From positions 1 through 48,017 of the forward strand of contig JAAVZC010000011.1 of NCBI GenBank assembly GCA_022791455.1: DNA of 48,017 bases, read 5' to 3'. This document shows positions 1 through 7,592 of this stretch, piece after piece. Position numbers and translations under genes: made by a program. The DNA comes from Eggerthellaceae bacterium (GTDB lineage Bacteria; Actinomycetota; Coriobacteriia; Coriobacteriales; Eggerthellaceae). The notes beneath the pieces were generated by a model. The model did not search any database. It was not told the origin of the DNA and was given only the letters and a program-made list of their open reading frames with translations. Position 1 is the first letter of the stretch. Each line of letters starts with the position of its first letter.

Positions 1-50
1 ACCCGCGCCTGAAGGAATGGCTGCCGGTCTACGAGGGAAGGGAGGCCTAA
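1..50 (+). CDS. C-terminal end of a molybdopterin oxidoreductase catalytic subunit (partial)
   Basis: Only the last 15 codons are in the window, read in the frame beginning at base 3 and ending with TAA at 48-50 (…LKEWLPVYEGREA). The stop lies 1 base before the ATG of the ferredoxin subunit, so the two are almost certainly one operon. A protein of this kind upstream of a DmsB-like four-cluster subunit is normally the molybdopterin catalytic subunit of a DMSO-reductase-family enzyme. That identity is inferred from context; the 15 residues alone cannot prove it and the substrate cannot be told. Confidence 0.55.
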   Translation, partial: PRLKEWLPVYEGREA

Positions 51-51
51 G

Positions 52-678
52 ATGACCCAGTACGCAATCGTCACCGACCTCAACCGCTGCGTGGGCTGCC
101 TGGCCTGCTCAACCGCCTGCAAGGCCGTCAACGGCGTGCCCATCGGCAGCTTCTGGTGCAAGACGCTGCGCATCGGCCCCAACGCCTCCATCGAGGGCGT
201 GAACAAGGCCGACGGAAGCGACTACATGTACTTCCTCACCGTCCAGTGCCAGCACTGCGAGAACCCGGCATGTGTGAACGTGTGCCCCACCGAGGCCTCT
301 CACAAGACCGCCGACGGCACCGTGCAGGTGGACAAGGAGAAGTGCATCGGCTGCCAGTTCTGCGCGATGGCCTGCCCCTACGGCGTGCGCTACCTGAACG
401 AAGAGGAGCGCGTCGTCGAGAAGTGCACCCTCTGCGAGCAGCGCATCGCCCAGGGCGAGCTGCCCCAGTGCGTCAGCCAGTGCGGCGGCCTGGCCCGCTT
501 CTTCGGCGACGTGGAGAAGGGCCTGGATTCCTTCGAAGGCGCGGAGCTTGGCACTTCCCGCATGAAGCTGAACGAGTTCGTGGAGCCCTACGAGCAATCC
601 GACGTGCATCAGCTGCCGGACGTAGGCAACAAGCCGAGCTTCCTCTACATCCTGCGCAAGCACGAGTGGCAGGGATAA
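52..678 (+). CDS. 4Fe-4S ferredoxin-type electron transfer subunit (DmsB/NrfC-like)
   Basis: 208 aa, iron-sulfur subunit that carries electrons between a quinol-facing membrane partner and a molybdopterin catalytic subunit. Sixteen cysteines form four 4Fe-4S sites: CxxCxxCxxxC at residues 13-23, C-x2-C-x4-C-x3-C around 66-78 (CQHCENPACVNVCP), CIGCQFCAMACPYG around 98-110, and a C-x2-C-x11-C-x3-C set around 125-143. No signal peptide is present, as expected for subunits exported with a Tat-bearing partner or kept cytoplasmic. The start ATG at 52 follows GGGAGG at 39-44. No membrane anchor gene follows; a terminator and repeat end the operon. Substrate (DMSO, nitrate, polysulfide, catechol and so on) cannot be inferred. 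Confidence 0.9.
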   Translation: MTQYAIVTDLNRCVGCLACSTACKAVNGVPIGSFWCKTLRIGPNASIEGVNKADGSDYMYFLTVQCQHCENPACVNVCPTEASHKTADGTVQVDKEKCIGCQFCAMACPYGVRYLNEEERVVEKCTLCEQRIAQGELPQCVSQCGGLARFFGDVEKGLDSFEGAELGTSRMKLNEFVEPYEQSDVHQLPDVGNKPSFLYILRKHEWQG

Positions 679-705
679 GCTAAGTATCCGTCTCCTGTCC
701 CTGTT

Positions 706-811
706 GTCATCCTGAGCGAGCGAAGCGAGTCGAAGGATCTCTCCAAGCTCAGAGTAGCTCTGGGCCGCGAAGATCTTTCGACTCCGGCCTTCGGCCTCCG
801 CTCAAGATGAC
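706..811. repeat. Palindromic intergenic repeat, family A copy 1
   Basis: Imperfect inverted repeat. The left end GTCATCCTGAGCG…GAGTCGAAGGATCT mirrors the right end AGATCTTTCGACTCC…GCTCAAGATGAC. Each arm holds its own small palindrome (GAGCGAAGCGAG; GGCCTTCGGCC). Related copies lie at 4994-5098, 7547-7587 and 8194-8308, which defines a dispersed family. It sits between the ferredoxin gene and the next terminator. Confidence 0.8.
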
Positions 812-852
812 AAGGGAGGAATTGGCTGGCAAAGCCCCATCTACCCGATGCT

Positions 853-886
853 AGCCCCCGTACATAGTGCGGGGGCTTCGTCTTTT
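853..886 (+). terminator. Rho-independent terminator ahead of pycB
   Basis: Stem AGCCCCCG (853-860) / CGGGGGCT (870-877) with a 9-nt loop, followed by TCGTCTTTTT. It separates the oxidoreductase operon from the carboxylase operon. Confidence 0.8.
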
Positions 887-899
887 TCGTGCCTTCTTC

Positions 900-905
900 T
901 ATAAT
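900..905 (+). promoter_or_regulatory. Likely -10 box of the pycB-dxs operon
   Basis: TATAAT 48 bases before the pycB ATG and just after the terminator. No good -35 box stands 16-18 bases upstream (the stretch is TTCGTC-like), so the promoter is provisional. Confidence 0.45.
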
Positions 906-953
906 TGAGTGCTTGATCTTTGACTTACATCAGAAAAGGAGGTGCGCTCTTCC

Positions 954-2843
954 ATGTCGAGGCTTCAGATTATGGACACCACCATCCGCGATGGCCAGCA
1001 GAGCCTGTGGGCCACGCGCATGCAAATTGGCGAGATGCTTCCCATCTTGCCGAAGATGGACCGCGTGGGCTATTGGGCCATCGAGGCTTGGGGCGGTGCT
1101 ACGTTCGACTCCTGCCTGCGCTTTTTGGACGAGAACCCCTGGGAACGTCTGCGCGCCATTAAGGCGAATACCCCCAACACGCCGCTGGCGATGCTCTCCC
1201 GTGGTCAGAACTTGGTGGGTTACAAGCACTACTCGAAGGACATCGTGAACCACTTCATCACCGCTGCCCATCGCAACGGCATCGAGGTGTTCCGCGTGTT
1301 CGACGCCCTGAACGACATCCGCAACGTGGTGGACAACGCCGAGGCCATCAAGGAATGCGGCGCGCACTTCGAGGGCGCCATCTCCTACACCATCTCTCCG
1401 GTGCACACGCTCGACAGCTTCCTGGACTACGGCCAGCAGCTGAAGGATTTGGGCGCCGACTCCATCGCCATCAAGGACATGGCGGGCATGCTCACGCCCT
1501 ACCGCACCGAGCGCATGGTGAAAGCGTTCAACGCCGAAATCGGCCTGCCGGTGCACATCCACTGCCACTACGTGGGTGGCATGGCCCCCGCTAACATCAT
1601 CAAGGCGGCCGAGGCGGGCGCGGCCATCGCCGACACCGCTCATGCGCCGCTCGCGTTCGGCAACTCCCATCCGGCGGTCGAGATGATCGCCGCCGCCTTC
1701 CAGGAGAGCCGCTACGACACCGGGCTCGATCTGAACCTGCTGTTCGAGATCTCCGAGTACTGGGAAGAGGTGCGCAAGCGCGGCCATTACAAGCGCGGCG
1801 TTTCGTCGCTCACTCACATGAAGGTGTACTCCCACCAGGTGCCTGGCGGCATGATGAGCAACCTGGTCAGCCAGCTTGAGGTGCAGAAGGCAGGCGATCG
1901 CCTGCCGGAGGTTATGGCCGAAATCCCCAAGGTGCGCGCCGAGGTGGGCTATCCGCCGCTCGTTACCCCGCTTTCCCAGATCGTGGGCACGCAAGCGGTG
2001 TTCAACGTGCTTACCGGCAAGCGCTGGAGCGTGGTTTCCAAGGAGATGAAGGACTACATCTGCGGCTACTACGGCAAGGCGCCCGGCCCCATGAACAAGG
2101 ACATTGTGGCGAAGGTGCTGGCCGGTGCCGAGTGCCTGGACCCCGATGTCGCGCCCGGCTCGCTGGTCACCACCACCTACGACGAGGTAGCCGCCGAGAT
2201 TGGCGACTTGGCCCACAGCGAAGAGGACGTGCTCATGTACGCCCTGTTCCCGAACGAGGCCCGCACCTACCTTTCCAAGCACCGCACTTCCGAGAAGGTC
2301 GAATTCATGCTGGAGCAGGAGTCCAGCGCCACGAAGGAGGACGATTACGTGGATATCAATCAGATTCGCGAGCTGGTTCGCGTTGCCGAAGAGAGCGGCG
2401 TTGGCGAGATCGTAGTTGAGGAAGAGGGAATGCGCATTGCCGTACGCATGCCCGGCACCGTGACCGCCCCCGTGGCGGCCGCCCAGGCCCAGGCCCCCGT
2501 GGCCGCTGCCGTGCCCACCCCCGTGGCGCCGGCCGACAACCCCGCCACTGCCGCCGACAGCCGTCCCGCCACCTGGCAAGCGGTGACCGCCCCCATGGTG
2601 GGCACCTTCTACGCCGCACCCGCCCCCGGCGAGCCGCCGTTCGTGAAGGTGGGCGACGAGGTGGCCGCCAACGAGACGCTGTGCATCGTCGAGGCTATGA
2701 AGCTCATGAACGAGATCACCGCCGAGGAAATGGGCACCGTGCGCGAGGTGTGCGTGGAAGACGCCACCCCGGTGGAGTTCGGCACCGTGCTCTTCTACAT
2801 CGAGCCCCATGAGAAGGTTCCGACCGTGGGCGAGGCGCTGTAA
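954..2843 (+). CDS. pycB: Pyruvate carboxylase subunit B / oxaloacetate decarboxylase alpha-type carboxyltransferase with biotin domain
   Basis: 629 aa. The N-terminal TIM-barrel carboxyltransferase begins with DTTIRDGQQS (residues 8-17); the carbamylated lysine is probably K174 in IAIKDMAG, and HIHCHYVGG supplies metal-binding histidines. A Pro/Ala-rich hinge (about 500-540) leads to a biotinyl domain with VEAMKLMNE, biotin-lysine K583. Family members move carboxyl between biotin and pyruvate/oxaloacetate. With a biotin carboxylase gene overlapping downstream and no membrane decarboxylase beta subunit seen, two-subunit pyruvate carboxylase (anaplerosis) is the best reading; an oxaloacetate decarboxylase or transcarboxylase role is possible. 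A GTG at 942 extends the frame by four codons, but AAGGAGG (936-942) is correctly spaced for ATG 954. It occupies the accB position of a conserved cluster. Confidence 0.85.
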   Translation: MSRLQIMDTTIRDGQQSLWATRMQIGEMLPILPKMDRVGYWAIEAWGGATFDSCLRFLDENPWERLRAIKANTPNTPLAMLSRGQNLVGYKHYSKDIVNHFITAAHRNGIEVFRVFDALNDIRNVVDNAEAIKECGAHFEGAISYTISPVHTLDSFLDYGQQLKDLGADSIAIKDMAGMLTPYRTERMVKAFNAEIGLPVHIHCHYVGGMAPANIIKAAEAGAAIADTAHAPLAFGNSHPAVEMIAAAFQESRYDTGLDLNLLFEISEYWEEVRKRGHYKRGVSSLTHMKVYSHQVPGGMMSNLVSQLEVQKAGDRLPEVMAEIPKVRAEVGYPPLVTPLSQIVGTQAVFNVLTGKRWSVVSKEMKDYICGYYGKAPGPMNKDIVAKVLAGAECLDPDVAPGSLVTTTYDEVAAEIGDLAHSEEDVLMYALFPNEARTYLSKHRTSEKVEFMLEQESSATKEDDYVDINQIRELVRVAEESGVGEIVVEEEGMRIAVRMPGTVTAPVAAAQAQAPVAAAVPTPVAPADNPATAADSRPATWQAVTAPMVGTFYAAPAPGEPPFVKVGDEVAANETLCIVEAMKLMNEITAEEMGTVREVCVEDATPVEFGTVLFYIEPHEKVPTVGEAL

Positions 2844-4195
2844 TGTTCGATAAAGTCCTCATTGCCAATCGCGGCGAGGTGGCCCTGCGCGTCATGCGCG
2901 CCTGCAAGGAGCTGGGCGTGAAGACGGTGGCGGTCTACTCTACCGAAGACGCCGACACCTATCCGGTGCAATACGCCGACGAGGCGGTGTGCATCGGGCC
3001 GGCCCAGGCCAACAAGAGCTACCTGGTCATCCCCAACATCATCGCGGCGGCGGTCAACACCGGCGCCCAGGCCATCCACCCCGGCTACGGCTTCTTGGCG
3101 GAGAACTCCGAGTTCGCCCGCGCTTGCGCCGACAACGACCTGGTGTTTATCGGCCCCGCGCCGGAGTGCATCGACTCCATGGGAGACAAGAGCTCGGCCC
3201 GCGAGACCATGAAGGCCTGCGGCGTGCCCACCGTGCCCGGCTCCGACGGCTGCCTGGACACCGTTGAAGAGGCGAAGGAATTCGCTGACGCGGTGGGGTA
3301 TCCCGTGCTGATCAAGGCTACGGCCGGTGGCGGCGGCAAGGGCATGCGCGAAGTGCACAAGCCCGAAGACCTGGAGTCCCAGTACAAGGCCGCCCGCGCC
3401 GAGGCGGGCGCCGCCTTCGGCAACGACGGCGTGTACCTGGAGAAGCTGGTGCTGAACCCGCGGCACGTGGAAGTGCAGGTGCTGGCGGACGACTTCGGCA
3501 ACAACATCGCCCTGTGCGAGCGCGACTGCTCGGTGCAGCGGCGCCACCAGAAGCTCATCGAGGAGGCCCCCTCGCCGGCGCTGACCGACGAGATCCGCCG
3601 CCAAATGACCCTGGCCGCCCTGAAGGCGGTGCGCGCGGTGAACTACCGCAACGCCGGCACCATCGAGTTTTTGCTGGACGAGCGCGGCCACTTCTATTTC
3701 ATGGAGATGAACACCCGCGTGCAGGTGGAGCATCCGGTGTCCGAGCAGATCACCGGCACCGACATTATTAAAGAGCAGCTGCGCATCGCTTCCGGCGAGC
3801 CCATCAGCTGCGCTTCCCGCGCGCCGTTCTCCCCGCAGGGCCATGCCATGGAGTTCCGCATCAATGCCGAGGACCCCGAGCACGGCTTCCGCCCCTGCCC
3901 GGGCACCATCACCAAGTTCGAGGCGCCTTCGGGCCCCGGCGTGCGTGTGGAGTCATATATACGCAGCGGTGCCAAAATCTCGCCTTTCTACGATTCTATG
4001 GTGGCCAAGCTGATAATATCGGGGCAAGACCGCGAAGAAGTGCTGGCCCGCGCCCGCCGCGCGCTGGACGAGTTCGTGATCGAGGGCATCGCCACCACGA
4101 TTCCCTTCCATAAGCGAGTGCTTGAAAACGAGGCCTTCCGCGAAGGCAACGTGACCACGGCTTTCATTGAAACCGAGATGGGAGATCTGCTATGA
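2843..4195 (+). CDS. accC: Biotin carboxylase (AccC / PycA type)
   Basis: 450 aa, full length for biotin carboxylase. It carboxylates biotin on the carrier domain with ATP and bicarbonate. Visible: N-terminal LIANRGEVALRVMRA, ATP-grasp glycine loop KATAGGGGKGMR (about 157-168), HPGYGFLAEN, and the catalytic EMNTRVQVEHPVSE. Its ATG shares one base with the pycB stop (TAATG), so the two proteins are translationally coupled and probably form one carboxylase. It may also supply acetyl-CoA carboxylase if a separate accB/accAD exists elsewhere. The gene ends in an ATGA overlap with the Asp23 gene. Confidence 0.92.
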   Translation: MFDKVLIANRGEVALRVMRACKELGVKTVAVYSTEDADTYPVQYADEAVCIGPAQANKSYLVIPNIIAAAVNTGAQAIHPGYGFLAENSEFARACADNDLVFIGPAPECIDSMGDKSSARETMKACGVPTVPGSDGCLDTVEEAKEFADAVGYPVLIKATAGGGGKGMREVHKPEDLESQYKAARAEAGAAFGNDGVYLEKLVLNPRHVEVQVLADDFGNNIALCERDCSVQRRHQKLIEEAPSPALTDEIRRQMTLAALKAVRAVNYRNAGTIEFLLDERGHFYFMEMNTRVQVEHPVSEQITGTDIIKEQLRIASGEPISCASRAPFSPQGHAMEFRINAEDPEHGFRPCPGTITKFEAPSGPGVRVESYIRSGAKISPFYDSMVAKLIISGQDREEVLARARRALDEFVIEGIATTIPFHKRVLENEAFREGNVTTAFIETEMGDLL

Positions 4196-4542
4196 CCGAA
4201 ATCGAGAAGAGCGAGGGCATGATTCTGGGCCCCGGCGTTGTGGAGACCATCGTTTCCATGGCCGCCGCCGAGGTGGAGGGCGTTGCCTCTGTGGGCTCGT
4301 TCACTGCCAGCGGGCTGCGCAACATGATTGCCGCGAAGCCCGCCACCGCCGGCATTGCCATCCAGAGCGACGACAACGGCTGCATGCGCATTGATATCCA
4401 CATCGAGGCCTATTCCGGGTACCCGCTGCCGCAGCTGGCCGCCAACCTGCGCCAGGCCATCTCCGACGCCGTGGCGCTGCAGGTGGGCCGCACGGTGAGC
4501 GCGGTCGATGTGTACGTCGACGGCATCCAGTTCGCCTCGTAA
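4192..4542 (+). CDS. Asp23/Gls24 family protein (YqhY-like)
   Basis: 116 aa, one Asp23/DUF322 domain with the usual opening (GMILGPGVVETIVSMAAAEV) and VDVYVDG near the C-terminus. No membrane segment or enzymatic motif. In Bacillus, YqhY sits directly after accC and has been linked to control of acetyl-CoA carboxylase. Here it overlaps accC by four bases (ATGA), which keeps that partnership. A role in modulating the neighbouring biotin carboxylase is inference from context. Confidence 0.85.
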   Translation: MTEIEKSEGMILGPGVVETIVSMAAAEVEGVASVGSFTASGLRNMIAAKPATAGIAIQSDDNGCMRIDIHIEAYSGYPLPQLAANLRQAISDAVALQVGRTVSAVDVYVDGIQFAS

Positions 4543-4550
4543 GGGGAGTC

Positions 4551-5165
4551 ATGGGCGCAAAACAGAAAGAACGCCGCGACGGCCGCATCATGGCCGTCCA
4601 GATTCTCTATACCGCTGAAATTCAGGCGAAAAAGCCGCTCGATCTGCTGGATGAGGGCCTCTGCCTCATCGAGGAGGGCCCCCTTTCCGACTTCGCCTTA
4701 GAGGCGGTGCGCGGGGTGCAGGAGAACCAGGAGCGCATCGACGAGTGCCTGCAGTCCATTTCCGAGAACTGGACGCTGGCGCGCATGCCCATGGTGGACT
4801 TGGCGGTGCTGCGGCTTGCTGCCTTCGAGATGATGTACTCCGAAGACGTGCCGCTTTCGGTTGCCATCAATGAGGCGGTGGAACTGGCGAAGGCCTTCGG
4901 CGGCGAGGACGAGTCCCCCCGGTTCGTGAACGGAGTGCTGGGCCGTCTGGCGCGCAAGCTGGAGGAAGATCCTGATTACGCCACCAGGGTGGTCGACAGC
5001 GCAACCCCTTCCGTCATCTCGACCGAAGCGAGCGACAGCGCAACCCCTTCCGTCATCTCGACCGAAGCGAGCGACAGCGAGCGAAGTGGAGAGATCCCGT
5101 GTGCGCCGCAAGGCGCTGATGAATCTGCGGAGGCCGAGGTGGAAGCCCCGGAAGCCGCCATCTAA
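4551..5165 (+). CDS. nusB: Transcription antitermination factor NusB with repeat-derived C-terminal tail
   Basis: 204 aa against about 130-150 for the family. Residues 1-140 are ordinary NusB (RRDGRIMAVQILYTAE at the start; VPLSVAINEAVELAKAFG and RFVNGVLGRLARKL near the end), an rRNA antitermination factor that binds boxA RNA with S10. From about residue 148 the protein leaves the family: a 13-residue unit (SATPSVISTEASD) occurs twice in tandem and is followed by an acidic Ala/Glu-rich tail. The DNA there is a copy of the palindromic repeat found in nearby intergenic DNA, inserted in frame. The ATG follows AAGGGGAG eight bases after the Asp23 stop. Confidence 0.9.
   Translation: MGAKQKERRDGRIMAVQILYTAEIQAKKPLDLLDEGLCLIEEGPLSDFALEAVRGVQENQERIDECLQSISENWTLARMPMVDLAVLRLAAFEMMYSEDVPLSVAINEAVELAKAFGGEDESPRFVNGVLGRLARKLEEDPDYATRVVDSATPSVISTEASDSATPSVISTEASDSERSGEIPCAPQGADESAEAEVEAPEAAI
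4994..5098. repeat. Family A palindromic repeat inside nusB, with 39-bp tandem duplication
   Basis: Two exact 39-bp tandem units at 4994-5032 and 5033-5071 plus a partial third at 5072-5079. Each holds CGTCATCTCGACCGAAGCGA, matching the end of the intergenic element at 8194. The stretch continues into GAAGTGGAGAGATC, the other conserved block of that element. The period is 13 codons, so the reading frame of nusB survives. Confidence 0.85.
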
Positions 5166-5174
5166 GGAGAAGCT

Positions 5175-5474
5175 ATGGCTCAAGAGAGTGGCCGTACGTT
5201 TGAAGACATGCAGGCGCGGTTGGAAGAGATCGCCGACGAGGTGAGCGCGGAGGACATTTCCCTGGACGATGCGCTCGCTTTGTACGAGGAAGCGGTGAAG
5301 CTGGGGCTGGCCGCGTGCGATTTGTCCGAGACCGACGTTGAGGCCTATTTGGCGGCGTCGAGCGCGGATGCGGCGGATGATGGGGCCGAAGAGGCTCCCG
5401 AGGCCGCTGAGCCGGCCGCGGACGCTGAGGTGCCTGCGGGGGCCGAGGCCGCCGACGAACAGCCGGGAGAATAG
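5175..5474 (+). CDS. xseB: Exodeoxyribonuclease VII small subunit
   Basis: 99 aa. The family core is in residues 1-55 (RTFEDMQARLEEIADEVSAEDISLDDALALYEEAVKL, with the regular charged two-helix pattern). It is followed by an Ala/Glu-rich low-complexity tail longer than usual for the roughly 70-80 aa family. It should pair with XseA in the single-strand exonuclease that trims recombination intermediates. xseA normally sits beside it but is not in this window. Start ATG at 5175 follows AAGGAGAAG after the nusB stop. Confidence 0.85.
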   Translation: MAQESGRTFEDMQARLEEIADEVSAEDISLDDALALYEEAVKLGLAACDLSETDVEAYLAASSADAADDGAEEAPEAAEPAADAEVPAGAEAADEQPGE

Positions 5475-5478
5475 GGCC

Positions 5479-7356
5479 ATGGCCGCCCCGCGCATCCTGG
5501 ACGCCGTGAACTCTCCGGCCGACCTGAAGGTGCTCACCTATCCTGAACTGGACATTCTCGCGCAAGAGATTCGCGAGGAGATCATCAACACCTGTTCCGA
5601 GAACGGCGGTCACATTGCCTCGTCCCTCGGTGCGGTGGAGATCATCCTGGCGGCCCACCGGGTGCTGAACTGCCCCGACGACAAGCTCATCTTCGACGTG
5701 GGTCATCAGGCCTACGCCCACAAGTTGGTCACGGGGCGCCTGGCGCAGTTCGCCAGCCTGCGCACGTACGGCGGCTTGTCCGGCTTCACCAAGCCGGAGG
5801 AGAGCCCCTACGATGCCCACCCTTCCGGCCACGCGTCAGACTCGCTTTCGGTGGCGGCCGGCTACGCCAAGGCGGCCCAGTTAAACGGCAGCGGCCAGAA
5901 AGTGGTCACGGTCATCGGCGACGCTTCGCTTTCGGGCGGCATGGCCTTCGAGGCCCTCAACTACATCGGGCAGGCGGAGCTGCCCATGGTCATCATCCTG
6001 AACGACAACATGATGTCCATTTCCCGCAACGTGGGCGCCCTTATGAAGCACCTGGGCAACATGCGCGCCGACAACCGCTACCGCAAGTCGCGCGACGCCG
6101 CCCAAGAGGCGCTGGAATCTCATGGCGTACTGGGTAAAACGCTGCTTGATCTGGGGAAACGCGCGAAGGAATCCGCCAAGCAGTTCTTCTTGGCAAGCTC
6201 TATGATCTTCGAGAGCCTCGGCATTACCTGCACCGCTCCTATCGACGGGCACAACATCCGCGAGCTGGAGGACACGCTGCGGCTGGTGCTGCAGACGGAG
6301 GGCCCTGTGCTCGTGCACGTGGTGACCAAGAAGGGTGCCGGCTACGAACCGGCCGAGCAAGACCCCGAGCGCTTCCACGGCGTGGGGCCCTTCGATATTG
6401 CCACCGGCGCGAACAAGCCCAAGAAGCCCGCGCCGCCCGCCTTCACCAACGTGTTCGGCGATGCCCTGGTGAAAGAGGGACAAGCGGACGAGAACGTGGT
6501 GGCCATCACCGCTGCCATGGAAGGGGGCACGGGGCTCAAGGCCTTCGCCGAGGCGTTCCCGGATCGATTCATCGACACCGGTATTGCCGAGGAGAACGCG
6601 GTGGCGCTCGCAAGCGGCCTTGCCTTCGGCGGAAAGAAGCCGGTGGTGGCCATCTACTCCACCTTCCTGCAGCGCTCCTTCGACCAGATCATCATCGACT
6701 GCGCCCTTTCCCAGGCCAATGTGGTGCTGGCCATCGACCGTGCCGGCCTGGTGGGGGAGGACGGCGCCACCCATCACGGCGCCTTCGACTTGGTGTACAT
6801 GCGCACCATCCCACACATGCGCGTTCTGGCCCCCGCCGACGAAGCGGACCTGGTGAATGCCCTGCACACGGCGCTGGCCCTGCCGGGGCCGGTGTCCCTT
6901 CGCTACCCGCGCGGAGCCGGCATGGGCGCTCCGGTGCCCGAAGAGCCCCAGATGCTTGAGGTGGGGAAGTCCCGCTTGTTGCGCGAAGGCAACGACGCCT
7001 GCGTGCTGGCCTTCGGCACGGTGGCCTATCGGGCGCTCGAGGCGGCGGAAATGCTCGCGGCCGAGGGGATCGATGTGCGCGTGGTGGACATGCTCTGGGC
7101 CAAGCCGCTGGACGAAGAGGCCATTCTGGCCGCCGCGGAAACCGGCTGCGTTATCACGGCCGAAGAGGGCGCTATTGTGGGCGGATGCGGCGAAGGGGTG
7201 ATCGAGGTGCTCTCGCAGCACCGGGTGCAGTGCCCCGTCACCACGCTCGCGCTGCCGGATCGCTTCGTGCGCCACGGCTCGGTGCCCCAGCTTCTCCACG
7301 AAGTAGGCCTCGACGCCGAAGGCATAGCCACCTCCATCCGCAAGGCCCTTTCTTAA
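5479..7356 (+). CDS. dxs: 1-deoxy-D-xylulose-5-phosphate synthase
   Basis: 625 aa, family length. Condenses pyruvate and glyceraldehyde-3-phosphate with thiamine diphosphate in the first step of the MEP isoprenoid pathway. Visible: DVGHQAYAHKLVTGR, the ThDP/Mg site GDASLSGGMAFEALN…LNDNMMSIS, the transketolase pyrimidine domain (TGIAEENAVALASGLA, YSTFLQRSFDQIIID, DRAGLVGEDGATHHGAFD) and the C-terminal transketolase domain. An open frame extends upstream to 5338, but that part overlaps xseB. ATG 5479 begins the normal N-terminus and lies four bases after the xseB stop, so the genes are coupled. It is the last gene of the pycB operon. Confidence 0.95.
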   Translation: MAAPRILDAVNSPADLKVLTYPELDILAQEIREEIINTCSENGGHIASSLGAVEIILAAHRVLNCPDDKLIFDVGHQAYAHKLVTGRLAQFASLRTYGGLSGFTKPEESPYDAHPSGHASDSLSVAAGYAKAAQLNGSGQKVVTVIGDASLSGGMAFEALNYIGQAELPMVIILNDNMMSISRNVGALMKHLGNMRADNRYRKSRDAAQEALESHGVLGKTLLDLGKRAKESAKQFFLASSMIFESLGITCTAPIDGHNIRELEDTLRLVLQTEGPVLVHVVTKKGAGYEPAEQDPERFHGVGPFDIATGANKPKKPAPPAFTNVFGDALVKEGQADENVVAITAAMEGGTGLKAFAEAFPDRFIDTGIAEENAVALASGLAFGGKKPVVAIYSTFLQRSFDQIIIDCALSQANVVLAIDRAGLVGEDGATHHGAFDLVYMRTIPHMRVLAPADEADLVNALHTALALPGPVSLRYPRGAGMGAPVPEEPQMLEVGKSRLLREGNDACVLAFGTVAYRALEAAEMLAAEGIDVRVVDMLWAKPLDEEAILAAAETGCVITAEEGAIVGGCGEGVIEVLSQHRVQCPVTTLALPDRFVRHGSVPQLLHEVGLDAEGIATSIRKALS

Positions 7357-7381
7357 TCGGCTCAGCACTCCTCGCAGGGCG

Positions 7382-7489
7382 GCGGGGCGGGGCAACCCTC
7401 AGTCGCTCAGACAGTCCTGCTTTGGAAAAGGCGCCACCGGCGCCTTTTCGTCGTGCGGAACTCGCTTTGTGAGGGCCACCCCGCCCCGC
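7382..7489. repeat. Nested inverted repeat downstream of dxs
   Basis: Outer arms of 20 bp at 7382-7401 (GCGGGGCGGGG-CAACCCTCA) and 7470-7489 match at 18 of 20 positions as inverted copies. They enclose a perfect 11-bp hairpin at 7425-7449. Such a cruciform-like unit lies between the ends of the dxs and GNAT genes, which converge. Confidence 0.75.
7425..7449. terminator. Bidirectional terminator-like hairpin after dxs
   Basis: Perfect stem GAAAAGGCGCC / GGCGCCTTTTC with a 3-nt loop. The A/T ends give a short U run in either direction, so it can serve dxs and the convergent acetyltransferase. Confidence 0.7.
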
Positions 7490-7546
7490 TGATTGGTTAA
7501 CGTTGCTGCTTGACGTCCTGTCCGCCCGGCGCGTCCGCTACTCGTT

Positions 7547-7587
7547 GTCATCCTGAGCGGAGCGCGAAGCGCGGAGTCGAAGGATCT
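7547..7587. repeat. Family A palindromic repeat, half copy
   Basis: GTCATCCTGAGCGGAGCG…GGAGTCGAAGGATCT, one arm of the family element with its small inner palindrome GCGCGAAGCGCG. It ends six bases before the stop codon of the acetyltransferase gene. Confidence 0.75.
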
Positions 7588-7592
7588 CCCAG

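Noticed and set aside
942..954. GTG start four codons upstream for pycB
   Set aside because: The GTG overlaps the Shine-Dalgarno sequence itself; ATG 954 has proper spacing and the normal family N-terminus.
4994..5079. 39-bp tandem repeats as a possible CRISPR array
   Set aside because: There are no spacers, only two contiguous exact units, and they lie in frame inside nusB.
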